From NCBI RefSeq assembly GCF_000745235.1, contig NZ_JQNL01000001.1, positions 2,748,501-2,812,500 on the forward strand: a stretch of 64,000 nucleotides of DNA, in the 5' to 3' direction. The first letter of the stretch is position 1. The number at the start of each line of letters is the position of its first letter. Below, one piece after another: positions 52,330-59,847 of the stretch. Both the position numbers and the translations under genes were made by a program. A model generated the notes under the pieces. That model did not search any database. It saw only the letters and a program-made list of their open reading frames with translations, and was not told the DNA's origin. Origin of the DNA: Luteibacter mycovicinus (GTDB lineage: Bacteria > Pseudomonadota > Gammaproteobacteria > Xanthomonadales > Rhodanobacteraceae).

Positions 52330-52689
52330 ATGGATATCGTCTTCATCGAAGACCTGCGCATCGACGCGGTCATCGGCATCTACGACTGGGAGCGCCGGAT
52401 CCGGCAGACGCTGTCGTTCGACCTCGAAATGGCTTTCGACAACCGCAAGCCGGCCGCCAGTGACGACATCAACGAGACGCTGAACTACAAGTCGATTTCC
52501 AAACGCCTGCAGACGTATGTGGAGTCGTCCAGCTTCGGCCTGGTCGAGACACTGGCCGAGCGCTGCGCCGAGATCGTCCGTGAGGAGTTCGGCGTGTCGT
52601 GGGTTCGCCTGAAGCTGTCCAAGCCCGGTGCCGTACGCGGGGCGAAGGCCGTGGGTGTCCGCATCGAGCGTGGCACCCGACCGGAATGA
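52330..52689 (+). CDS. folB: Dihydroneopterin aldolase
   Basis: A 119-residue aldolase producing 6-hydroxymethyl-dihydropterin in folate synthesis. The start DIVFIEDLRIDAVIGIYDWER contains the family's substrate-binding Tyr/Glu region. DDINETLNYKSISKRLQTYVESSSFGLVETLAERCAEIV carries the conserved Tyr and Glu of the active site, and LKLSKPGAVRGAKAVGVRI is the C-terminal strand. Length is typical. The stop overlaps the ATG of the mechanosensitive channel by 4 bases. folK follows after that gene. Confidence 0.95.
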   Translation: MDIVFIEDLRIDAVIGIYDWERRIRQTLSFDLEMAFDNRKPAASDDINETLNYKSISKRLQTYVESSSFGLVETLAERCAEIVREEFGVSWVRLKLSKPGAVRGAKAVGVRIERGTRPE

Positions 52690-53969
52690 TCCACTTCGAG
52701 AAAACATTGACCGTCATGGAAGACTTTGTCGCGTCCCCCGAGCTGAAGCGGGTGGCTTTCGTCGCAGGCCTGTTCGTCGTGGCCTGGCTGGTTGGTCTGC
52801 TTGGCCGCGTGTTCCTGCATCGCGTCGTACGTGTCGCCACCCGTCATACCGCCTGGCGCTGGGACGACGCGCTCTATGAGTACGGCGCGTTCCGCTGGCT
52901 GGCGCGCATGCTGCCGGCCATCGTCGTCTATTACGGCATCGGGATGTTCCTCTCGATCGCCGACGACGATATGGGTGCCTTCATCCGCAACCTCGCGGTC
53001 TGCTGGATGATCGTCTGCGTCATCGCGTCGCTGGGTCGCGCACTGATCGCATTCGAATCGCTGTACAGCGCTACGCCGGCGGGTAAGCGTTCGATCAAGG
53101 GCGTGGTGCAGCTGCTTCAGCTGGCGCTGTGGATCGTCGCCCTCGTTTTGGTGATCACCAAACTCACCCATCAGAGCATCGGCCTGCTGCTGTCCGGCAT
53201 CGGCGCAATGTCGGCGGTGTTGCTGCTGGTATTCAAGGATACGATTCTCGGCTTCGTCGCCGGAATCCAGCTAAGCACCAACGACATGCTGCGCGTCGGC
53301 GACTGGATCACGATGACGTCCGCCGGTGTCGACGGCGACGTTATCGACATCACGCTGCATACGGTCAAGGTACGCAACTTCGATCGCACTATCGTGACGG
53401 TGCCGACCTGGCGGCTGATCGCCGAGTCGTTTCAGAACTGGCGCGGCATGCAGGATTCCGGTGGCCGGCGGATCAAGCGCGAGCTGTTCATCGATGCGGC
53501 GGGCGTGCGGTTTCTCGAGGACGAGGAGCTCGAGCGTTTCGGCAGGATGCATCTGCTGACCGCCTATCTCGAGCGCAAGCGCGAAGACATCCGTCGCTGG
53601 AACGAAGCGCTGGGTGACGCCGGCAAGCTGCCGGTCAATCGCCGTCGCCAGACCAACATCGGTGCGTTCCGTGCTTACGCGGATGCGTACCTCAAGGCAC
53701 ATCCCGATGTGCACGACAAGATGACCCGCATGGTGCGTATGCGCGATCCGGGTGCCCTGGGCATTCCGCTGGAGATTTACGCGTTCACCAATACGGTGGT
53801 GTGGCTCGACTACGAGCGCATCCAGGCGGATATCTTCGATCATCTGATTGCGATCCTTCCCGAGTTCGGGCTGCGGCCGTTCCAGCAGCCGTCGGGTGGG
53901 GATCTGCGCGAGGGCTTCGCGTCCATGCGCTCGGCCGCCGTGGTGACGCCGGTCGCGGCGGAGGACTGA
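52686..53969 (+). CDS. Mechanosensitive ion channel (MscS superfamily, YbdG-like)
   Basis: A 427-residue inner-membrane protein with about five transmembrane segments (LKRVAFVAGLFVVAWLVGLLG near 15-35, then ~65-85, ~97-115, ~130-155, ~160-185). The MscS pore/beta core follows: LLSGIGAMSAVLLLVFKDTILGFVAGIQLSTNDMLRVGDWI (in outline 165-205), VKVRNFDRTIVTVPTWRLI, and a C-terminal cytoplasmic domain. The large insertion after the beta domain (~250-340) and the FQNWRGMQDSGGRRIKRELFID motif resemble E. coli YbdG. ATG 52686 overlaps the folB stop (ATGA), and folK begins 1 base after its stop. Its place inside a folate operon is unexplained. Confidence 0.92.
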   Translation: MIHFEKTLTVMEDFVASPELKRVAFVAGLFVVAWLVGLLGRVFLHRVVRVATRHTAWRWDDALYEYGAFRWLARMLPAIVVYYGIGMFLSIADDDMGAFIRNLAVCWMIVCVIASLGRALIAFESLYSATPAGKRSIKGVVQLLQLALWIVALVLVITKLTHQSIGLLLSGIGAMSAVLLLVFKDTILGFVAGIQLSTNDMLRVGDWITMTSAGVDGDVIDITLHTVKVRNFDRTIVTVPTWRLIAESFQNWRGMQDSGGRRIKRELFIDAAGVRFLEDEELERFGRMHLLTAYLERKREDIRRWNEALGDAGKLPVNRRRQTNIGAFRAYADAYLKAHPDVHDKMTRMVRMRDPGALGIPLEIYAFTNTVVWLDYERIQADIFDHLIAILPEFGLRPFQQPSGGDLREGFASMRSAAVVTPVAAED

Positions 53970-53970
53970 C

Positions 53971-54471
53971 ATGGGCCGCGCGTATCTGAGTCTTGGTTCC
54001 AACATCGACGCTGCGCGCTGGCTGGGTGCGGCGGTCGCCGAGTTGCGGGCGCGCTTCGGCGCGCTGAATGTGTCGCAGGTGTATCGCAGTGCGGCTGTCG
54101 GTTTCGATGGGCCGGACTTCCTCAACCTCGCGGTGGCGCTGGACAGCGACCTGGGGCCGGAAGCGCTCAATGACTGGCTGCATGCGCTTGAAGATCGGCA
54201 TGGGCGGGTTCGGGGTGGCGAGCGTTACGCCGACCGGACGCTGGATGTCGATATCGTCCTTTATGACGATCTGGTCCTGAGCGGGAAGGGGCACCTGGAG
54301 CTGCCACGGGGCGAGCTTCGGCATGCGTTTGTGCTTAAACCGCTGGCGGATATCGCGCCGGACGTGCGCCACCCTGTGGATGGACGGACGCTGGGCGAAC
54401 TCTGGGCTGCCTTTCCGGCGGAGAGTGAGCCGCTGGTGGTCGACGAGGCCTGCACGGTCGCCGTTGCCTGA
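53971..54471 (+). CDS. folK: 2-amino-4-hydroxy-6-hydroxymethyldihydropteridine pyrophosphokinase
   Basis: A 166-residue HPPK that pyrophosphorylates 6-hydroxymethyl-dihydropterin, the step after FolB. YLSLGSNIDAARWL opens the protein, FLNLAVALDSDLGPEAL follows, and the catalytic signature ERYADRTLDVDIVLYDDLV (two Asp binding Mg2+) is near residue 90. LPRGELRHAFVLKPLADIAPD completes the pattern. Length is normal. It starts one base after the channel gene and is co-transcribed with folB. Confidence 0.94.
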   Translation: MGRAYLSLGSNIDAARWLGAAVAELRARFGALNVSQVYRSAAVGFDGPDFLNLAVALDSDLGPEALNDWLHALEDRHGRVRGGERYADRTLDVDIVLYDDLVLSGKGHLELPRGELRHAFVLKPLADIAPDVRHPVDGRTLGELWAAFPAESEPLVVDEACTVAVA

Positions 54472-54574
54472 GAAAGCCGTCGGTCTGGACGTCCTGTCCC
54501 GTGACAGCCTACGGTGGCGGCTGCCCAGCCAAGGTGATACAACGCGTTCCACCAAGGGGTTCTAAGGAAAGGAT

Positions 54575-55429
54575 ATGGGTAAGTTCGCACGCAGCTGGGC
54601 GCTGATGAAGTCCAGCGCCACGATCCTCCGCCAGGACAAGGAGCTGATGCTCTTTCCACTCCTGGCCGGTCTCGCCTCGCTTCTGGTCATCGCCACCTTC
54701 GCCTGGCCGGTGATCGCCATGGTCGGATCGAATCAGGTCGATCTCGAAGGCCAGCGCCATCACGTTTCGCCGCTCTTTATGCTGGTCAGCTTCGCGTTTT
54801 ACTTCGTGCAGTATGGCGTGGTGATCTTCTTCAACGTCGCGCTCGCCTCCGCCGCCATGATCCGTCTCAACGGTGGCAACCCGACGCTCGGTGACGGCCT
54901 CCGCGCCGCGATGGGCAAGCTGCCGAACATCATCGGATATGCCCTGATCGCCGCCACGGTCGGCATGATCCTGCGTGCGCTGCAGGAACGTCTCGGCTTC
55001 GTCGGTCGCATCGTCGCCGGCATCCTCGGCTTCGGCTGGACGGTCGCCACCTTCCTCGTCGTGCCGGTGCTCGCCGCGCAGGACATCGGCCCGGTGGACG
55101 CGGTGAAGCGCAGCACCTCGTTGCTGAAGGAAACCTGGGGCGAAAACCTGATCGGCAACGCCGGCATCGGCCTCGCCGGTGGCATCCTCACCTTCTGCCT
55201 GATCTTCGCCAGCGCCGTGTTGTTCTTCGGTGCCGTCGCGACGCATTCAGTGGCGTTGATGATCACGGTCGGCGTCGCGGCGGTTGTCAGTCTCGTCGTG
55301 CTGAGCCTGTTTCAGGCGGCGATGCACGGCGTGTACTCCGCTGCGTTGTATCGCTTCGCGACGGAAGGCGACCCGGGTCAGGGCTTCGACCGCGCTCTGC
55401 TGGAATCGGCGTTTCGTCAGAAGAACTAA
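54575..55429 (+). CDS. DUF6159-like multi-pass membrane protein
   Basis: A 284-residue inner-membrane protein with about six hydrophobic segments (~30-55, ~68-92, ~118-135, ~145-170, ~205-235, ~240-262). It starts FARSWALMKSSATILRQDKELMLFPLLAG. This opening and the later FLVVPVLAAQDIGPVDAVKRSTSLLKETWGENL stretch are typical of the DUF6159 family, whose function is unknown. AAGGAAAGGA precedes the ATG. A good terminator follows at 55450-55477. The 103-bp gap after folK suggests a separate unit. Confidence 0.82.
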   Translation: MGKFARSWALMKSSATILRQDKELMLFPLLAGLASLLVIATFAWPVIAMVGSNQVDLEGQRHHVSPLFMLVSFAFYFVQYGVVIFFNVALASAAMIRLNGGNPTLGDGLRAAMGKLPNIIGYALIAATVGMILRALQERLGFVGRIVAGILGFGWTVATFLVVPVLAAQDIGPVDAVKRSTSLLKETWGENLIGNAGIGLAGGILTFCLIFASAVLFFGAVATHSVALMITVGVAAVVSLVVLSLFQAAMHGVYSAALYRFATEGDPGQGFDRALLESAFRQKN

Positions 55430-55449
55430 GGCACCGCTGTGATGACGAG

Positions 55450-55477
55450 GAAGGCCCCGACCACGTTCGGGGCCTTC
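55450..55477 (+). terminator. Intrinsic terminator after the DUF6159-like gene
   Basis: AAGGCCCCGA (55451-55460) pairs with TCGGGGCCTT (55467-55476) over a 6-base loop, extended by a G-C pair, and is followed by the T-rich CTTCATTTG. Confidence 0.8.
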
Positions 55478-55510
55478 TTCATTTGTAGATGCTGGAAGCC
55501 AACCCATGCC

Positions 55511-55533
55511 GGTGGGAGCGAACCCTGCCGGTA
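55511..55533. repeat. Degenerate REP-like element
   Basis: GGTGGGAGCGAACCCTGCCG (from 55511) resembles the TGTGGGAGCGAACCCTG units common in pseudomonads and xanthomonads. It is a single degenerate copy in the short gap before the pteridine reductase stop. Confidence 0.45.
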
Positions 55534-55562
55534 CTATCACGTAGCCCTTGCGTTACCGCGAA

Positions 55563-56300
55563 TCAGATGTTGAGTGCGCGGCCGCCGTCGACGCGGATGA
55601 CCTGGCCGGTGGTGTAGTGCGCGTCCATCAGCAGCCAGCGCACGGCTTCGGCGACGTCGGTGGGCTCGCCTTTGCGGCCGAGCGGTGTTTTGGCGATGAG
55701 CGCATCGGCGGCTTCTTCGGGCTTGCCGGACTCGGGCCAGAGAATGGCGCCGGGTGCGACGGCGTTGACGCGGACGTCGGGTGCGAGGTCTTTGGCCAGC
55801 GCCTGCGTGAGCATGTTCAGAGCGGCCTTCGCCATCGAGTACACCGCGTGTCCGGCAAGCGGACGTTCGGCGTAAATGTCGACGATGTTGACGATCGATC
55901 CGCGCGCTTTACAAAGGGCGGGCGTCGCTGCCTGTGCGAGGAAAAACGGTGCGCGCGCGTTGGCGGCGAACAGGTCGTTCCAGTGGGCTGCCGTGGTGTC
56001 GCCGATCGGCGTCGGGTAGAACGCGGACGCGTTGTTGACCAGTCCGTCGAGGCGGCCGAAGCGGTCGGTGACGGTGGCGATGAGTATGTCGGGTGTGGCG
56101 TCGTCTTCCAAAGCGCCGGCGAAGATGGCGGCGCTTTCAGGGCGCGCGGCGTTGAGCTCCCGCGACAGAGCTTTGGCTTCGTCTGCCGATTGACGATAGT
56201 GAATAGCGACGTCGCAGCCTGACGCGTGCAGGTGACGCACGATGGCGGCGCCGACGCGGCGTGCGCCTCCGGTGACGAGGACGACCGGTTGCTTGTTCAC
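55563..56300 (-). CDS. Pteridine reductase-like SDR (FolM type)
   Basis: A 245-residue short-chain dehydrogenase with the pteridine-reductase variant of the cofactor motif, VTGGARRVGAAI (TGxxxRxG, residues 9-20). It continues VNNASAFYPTPIG (~89), Asp in NIVDIYAERPL in place of the usual catalytic Ser, YSMAKAAL (Tyr-x3-Lys, ~150-157) and APGAILWPE. Arg in the motif and Asp in place of Ser are features of PTR1/FolM dihydrofolate/dihydromonapterin reductases. The nearby folB and folK support a pterin role. It is divergently placed and monocistronic. Confidence 0.88.
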   Translation of the reverse strand: MNKQPVVLVTGGARRVGAAIVRHLHASGCDVAIHYRQSADEAKALSRELNAARPESAAIFAGALEDDATPDILIATVTDRFGRLDGLVNNASAFYPTPIGDTTAAHWNDLFAANARAPFFLAQAATPALCKARGSIVNIVDIYAERPLAGHAVYSMAKAALNMLTQALAKDLAPDVRVNAVAPGAILWPESGKPEEAADALIAKTPLGRKGEPTDVAEAVRWLLMDAHYTTGQVIRVDGGRALNI

Positions 56301-56352
56301 GTGCGACTCCCTGTTCTATCGGTGGGGAGCTTGCCGTAAACGGGCGCTGTCG

Positions 56353-57363
56353 TCACGTCGCGGGTTTGATTTTGCGGGCAGCTGGTTTCTTTGCGGGCGT
56401 GCGGCGGGCGGCGGTTTTCTTTGTCGCTTTCCTGGTGGATGCCTTGGCGACCCTGGTGGGGGTGGCTTTGCGGGCGGCGGATTTTTTGGCGGTGGCGCGT
56501 TTGGGGGTGGCCGGTTTTTTTGTTGCTGCCTTGCGGGAGCGCCCTTTGGGCGCATCGCCACCAGCAAGGCTGGCTCCTGCAGAGGCTGCGGCTCGCCTGG
56601 CGGTGGGGCCAGGCGGGGTTTCGCCAGCGGAGCTGGCTGCCACTGGGCCGGTGGCGCCCGAGGTGTGTGGCGCTGGCTCGCCTTTCGGCTCGTTGCGCGA
56701 GGACTTCTTGCTGCCGCTGCCGTCCGGGGTGTCGTCGCCTTCGATGTGGATTTCGCCGCTGAAGAGTTCCATGGCGGTTTTGGCGACCTGGCCGGTGTCG
56801 TAGTAGGCGTAGGCGCCAACGCCTAGTGCACCGACGATGGGCAGCCAGCGTGAGATGCCTTTGCCTACGGCGCGCTTCGAGACGCTGACGCCGATGCGAC
56901 CGGCGAGACGCTGGAGGACGCTGGTGGCGGCCGTACGGAAGACGAGGCGGTCGCCGACACGGATGGCGATGTCACGGAAGGCCTGCGCGGCAGTGTGGCG
57001 GAACAGGCACCAGAGCATCTGTTCCTGGCCGAGCTTCGCCGTTTTGCCATAAGCGGCGGCGATGTCGCTGACCAGCTGGCCCTGGATGCGCCAAATGGCG
57101 ACGAGTTCGGGGAGAACGGTCAGCCAGCCGAGCGGGCCCGGCGGCAGGGCGAGGGAACCAGCGGTGAGACCCGCCTTGTTCGCTGCCGCGCTGGAGAGGC
57201 GGCGGCATTCGTCCTCGACGGTGCCCTTTGCGGCACGGGGGACGTCGCTGTCGGGGATGCGGCTGACGAACTCGAGAATGGCTTTCGCGACGGGGCTTTC
57301 GGCGCGATCGGCGACGACGGCGATGATCTCTTTCGAGGTGGAGGTGGCGTCGTTCTTCGCCAT
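56353..57363 (-). CDS. EcsC-like protein with a histone H1/AlgP-like basic tail
   Basis: A 336-residue protein in two parts. Residues ~1-200 are a helical domain with AGLTAGSLALPPGPLGWLTVLPELVAIWRIQGQLVSDIAAAYGK, resembling EcsC-family proteins, with some hydrophobic helices (LPIVGALGVGAYAYYD ~ 178-193). Residues ~215-336 are a low-complexity Lys/Ala/Thr/Arg-rich tail (AKKSAARKATPTR, KKTAARRTPAKKPAARK) like AlgP or histone H1-like nucleic-acid-binding tails. Two short REP-like sequences are embedded in the coding DNA at 56555-56581 and 56621-56640. The function is unknown; the tail suggests DNA, RNA or anionic-surface binding. Confidence 0.75.
   Translation of the reverse strand: MAKNDATSTSKEIIAVVADRAESPVAKAILEFVSRIPDSDVPRAAKGTVEDECRRLSSAAANKAGLTAGSLALPPGPLGWLTVLPELVAIWRIQGQLVSDIAAAYGKTAKLGQEQMLWCLFRHTAAQAFRDIAIRVGDRLVFRTAATSVLQRLAGRIGVSVSKRAVGKGISRWLPIVGALGVGAYAYYDTGQVAKTAMELFSGEIHIEGDDTPDGSGSKKSSRNEPKGEPAPHTSGATGPVAASSAGETPPGPTARRAAASAGASLAGGDAPKGRSRKAATKKPATPKRATAKKSAARKATPTRVAKASTRKATKKTAARRTPAKKPAARKIKPAT
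56555..56640. repeat. Two REP-like elements inside a coding sequence
   Basis: TCGCCACCAGCAAGGCTGGC (from 56555, continuing to 56581) and TCGCCAGCGGAGCTGGCTGC (56621-56640) match the intergenic element at 57443-57466 (TCGCCAGCAGGGCTGGCTCC...). The first has an in-frame 3-base insertion. They encode the ASAGASLAGGDA and ASSAGE parts of the protein's disordered linker. Confidence 0.65.
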
Positions 57364-57442
57364 GTGTGCTCCCTGGGATTCGATGGAGGTAATGGTGGGG
57401 GTGGGAGCGTGAGTCGGTCATGAAGCCTTGAGGCGGGGTGGG

Positions 57443-57466
57443 TCGCCAGCAGGGCTGGCTCCTACA
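57443..57466. repeat. REP-like element (TGTAGGAGCCAGCCCTGCTGG type)
   Basis: Read on the minus strand it begins TGTAGGAGCCAGCCCTGCTG and contains the short dyad GCCAGC...GCTGGC. It is a different REP subtype from the copies at 50243 and 52231, and matches the two copies inside the neighbouring coding sequence. Confidence 0.75.
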
Positions 57467-57622
57467 AGGAGCCGGGTTTGATCGGGGCGGGGCGGCGGGT
57501 CGCATGTTGCGGCGCAACGGGCGGGTGTATGCTTTGAGGTAAATCTCAAGCATGAAAGCGGCTCGAAAGGTCCAGACCTCATAGTCGCCTCGCCCAATTC
57601 CCCCTTCCTGCGGCCGCAGGTA

Positions 57623-57638
57623 GTTACGTTATAACATT
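57623..57638. promoter_or_regulatory. Zur-box-like palindrome overlapping a -10 element
   Basis: GTTACGTTATAAC (57623-57635) matches the Zur-type consensus GTTATATTATAAC at 11 of 13 positions and continues ATT. TATAAC inside it (57630-57635) would serve as the -10 for a transcript starting near 57642. Binding of a zinc-loaded Zur repressor would block the promoter of the TonB receptor gene. No good -35 is seen, and other uses of the palindrome are possible. Confidence 0.5.
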
Positions 57639-57655
57639 GCCAAGAAGAGTCCCTG

Positions 57656-59767
57656 ATGACACCCGTTCGCCTTGCACTCTGCATCGCCCTTGCCTTGTCC
57701 GCCGCTCCGGCCTTCGCGACCGATGACCCGGCTCCGCCGCAAAAAACCACGAATCTGGGCGAAGTGGATGTCAGCGCGCAGCTCGACGCGGCGCGTAACA
57801 GCCTTTCGCCCGACACCGGCAGCAGCCAGTACGTCATGGATCGCCAGACGATCCAGGCGTTGCCGCTGGGTGATTCGACGCCGCTGAACCAGGTCGTCCT
57901 CCAGGCGCCGGGCGTGGTGCAGGATTCCTACGGCCAGCTGCATGTGCGTGGCGACCACGCCAACCTGCAGTACCGCATCAACGGCGTGCTGATCCCCGAG
58001 AGCATCGGCGGCTTTGGCCAGACGCTGGATGCCCGCATGATCGACAGCGTGAAGCTGCTCACCGGCGCGCTGCCCGCGCAGTACGGCGAGCGCACCGCGG
58101 CCATCGTCGACATCACCACCCGCACGGCGAAGGACGGCATCGGTGGCAGTGTCGGTATCACCGGCGGCCAGTTCGGCACGCTCAACCCGAATGCCACGCT
58201 GTTCGGCAAGAAGGACGACTGGAGCTTCTTCCTGACCGCCAACTACCTTGAGAACGATGTCGGTATCGAAAACCCGACCTCGAGCCGCAAGGCCATCCAC
58301 GACCACACCAACCAGGTGAAGGCATTCGGCGACATCTCGTACCTGATCAATAACGACACGCGCCTCAGCTTCATGTTCGGCGCGACCAACAACCGCTTCG
58401 AGATCCCGAACAATCCCGGCCAGTCGCCGCAGTTCGGTTATCTCGACGTGACTGACTTCGACTCGGCACAGCTCAACGAGCGTCAGTCGGAGAAGACGCG
58501 CTTCGGCATCCTCAGCCTGCAGGGCAAGATGGGCAGCACCGCCTACCAGGTCTCGGCGGGCGAACGTTACAGCGGTCTGAACTTCACGCCGGACGACATC
58601 GGCGACCTGATGTTCAACGGGGTCGCATCGGACGTCCACCGCGCCAACCGCGCGACCACGCTGCAGGCGGACTTCTCCACGCCGCTGGGCGACAACCACA
58701 CGCTGCGTTACGGCGTTTACGGTGAGTTCGAGCGCGCGACGTCGAGCAATAATGCGCTGGTGTTCCCGGCCGATGCCGACGGCAATCAGACGTCGACCAC
58801 GCCGATGAACATCCTCGACAGCAGCCGCATCCTGGCCCGCACCTATGCCCTGTACCTGCAGGACGAGTGGAGCATCGGCGACAAGTGGACGGTCAACTAC
58901 GGTGCGCGCGCGGATCGCTACGATGCGTTCAAGCCGGAAAGCCAGCTGAGCCCGCGCCTCGGCGTCGTCTATCAGCCGACCGACAGCACGACGATCCACG
59001 CCGGTTACTCGCGTTACTTCACGCCGCCGGCCAGCGAGTCGATCAGCCCGACCTCCATCGCCAAGTTCAACGGCACGACCAACGCGCTGCCGGACAACGG
59101 TAACGACACGCCCCTGGCCGAGCGCAGCAGCTATTACGACGTGGGCATCTCGCAGAAGCTGGGTGACCAGTGGACCGTCGGCATCGACAGCTATCTGCGT
59201 CACGTTGCGCGCATCCAGGACGAAGGCCAGTTCGGCGCCGCCGTGGTCTACTCGACCTTCAACTACGACCAGGGCAAGGTCAAGGGCGACGAGTTCACCC
59301 TGAACTACAATGGCGGCGCACTGACCGCGTACTTCAACTTCGCGTACAACCGTTCCGTCGGCAAGCGCATTATCACGGGTCAGTACAACTTCGATCCGGA
59401 CGATCTCGCCTACATCCAGGACCACTTCATTCACCTGGATCACGACCAGAAGTACACCTCGTCGGGCGGCGTCAGCTACGCGTTCGCCGACAGCACGCGC
59501 ATCGGTGCCGACTACCTGTTCGGTTCCGGCCTGCGCCGCGACGGCCTCGTGCCCAACGGCGACACGATGCCGTCGTACTTTCAGCTCAACCTGAGCGTGG
59601 CGCACGACTTCAACCTCACCAGCCTCGGTGCTACCCACACGCAGCTGGCTCTGGTCAATGCGCTGGATCGCACGTACGAACTCCGTGACGGTTCCGGCAT
59701 CGGCGTCGGTGCGCCGCAGTTCGGTCCGCGCCGCGGCGTGTTCCTGTCGCTACAGCAGGACTTCTGA
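57656..59767 (+). CDS. TonB-dependent outer-membrane receptor, possibly zinc-regulated
   Basis: A 703-residue receptor with a signal peptide (1-21, cleavage after AFA). A TonB box-like LGEVDVSAQ lies at ~34-42. The plug domain has LNQVVLQAPGVVQDSYGQLHVRGDHANLQYRINGVLIPE and SVKLLTGALPAQYGERTAAIVDITTRT. The beta-barrel ends GVFLSLQQDF with terminal Phe. A cobalamin- or zinc-type ligand is possible. The Zur-like box 18 bases upstream suggests zinc uptake, but the His-rich loops typical of ZnuD are not obvious (only short HDHTNQ and HLDHDQ). It is followed by a strong hairpin at 59774-59807. Confidence 0.9.
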   Translation: MTPVRLALCIALALSAAPAFATDDPAPPQKTTNLGEVDVSAQLDAARNSLSPDTGSSQYVMDRQTIQALPLGDSTPLNQVVLQAPGVVQDSYGQLHVRGDHANLQYRINGVLIPESIGGFGQTLDARMIDSVKLLTGALPAQYGERTAAIVDITTRTAKDGIGGSVGITGGQFGTLNPNATLFGKKDDWSFFLTANYLENDVGIENPTSSRKAIHDHTNQVKAFGDISYLINNDTRLSFMFGATNNRFEIPNNPGQSPQFGYLDVTDFDSAQLNERQSEKTRFGILSLQGKMGSTAYQVSAGERYSGLNFTPDDIGDLMFNGVASDVHRANRATTLQADFSTPLGDNHTLRYGVYGEFERATSSNNALVFPADADGNQTSTTPMNILDSSRILARTYALYLQDEWSIGDKWTVNYGARADRYDAFKPESQLSPRLGVVYQPTDSTTIHAGYSRYFTPPASESISPTSIAKFNGTTNALPDNGNDTPLAERSSYYDVGISQKLGDQWTVGIDSYLRHVARIQDEGQFGAAVVYSTFNYDQGKVKGDEFTLNYNGGALTAYFNFAYNRSVGKRIITGQYNFDPDDLAYIQDHFIHLDHDQKYTSSGGVSYAFADSTRIGADYLFGSGLRRDGLVPNGDTMPSYFQLNLSVAHDFNLTSLGATHTQLALVNALDRTYELRDGSGIGVGAPQFGPRRGVFLSLQQDF

Positions 59768-59773
59768 GTCCGG

Positions 59774-59807
59774 GCGCTTCCCGGGGCTTCGCATCCCCGG
59801 GAAGCGC
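59774..59807 (+). terminator. Strong hairpin after the TonB receptor gene
   Basis: A perfect 13-bp stem (GCGCTTCCCGGGG at 59774-59786 with CCCCGGGAAGCGC at 59795-59807) with an 8-base loop. It lies 7 bases after the stop codon, with no T-run on the plus strand. It probably terminates or protects the receptor mRNA. Confidence 0.6.
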
Positions 59808-59847
59808 TCCCCTGCAATAGGACCATGCCTTCGTTTATCCTGAAGGC

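Larger units (their letters stand above)
57364..57655. other. Divergent region (292 bp) between the EcsC-like gene and a TonB receptor
   Basis: No gene recognised. It contains a REP-like element (57443-57466) and, next to the receptor start, a Zur-box-like palindrome with a TATAAC -10-like hexamer (57623-57638). Confidence 0.5.

Noticed and set aside
57629..59638. 669-codon open frame antisense to the second TonB receptor
   Set aside because: No start context and no recognisable family. The opposite strand has a complete receptor with signal peptide and terminal Phe.
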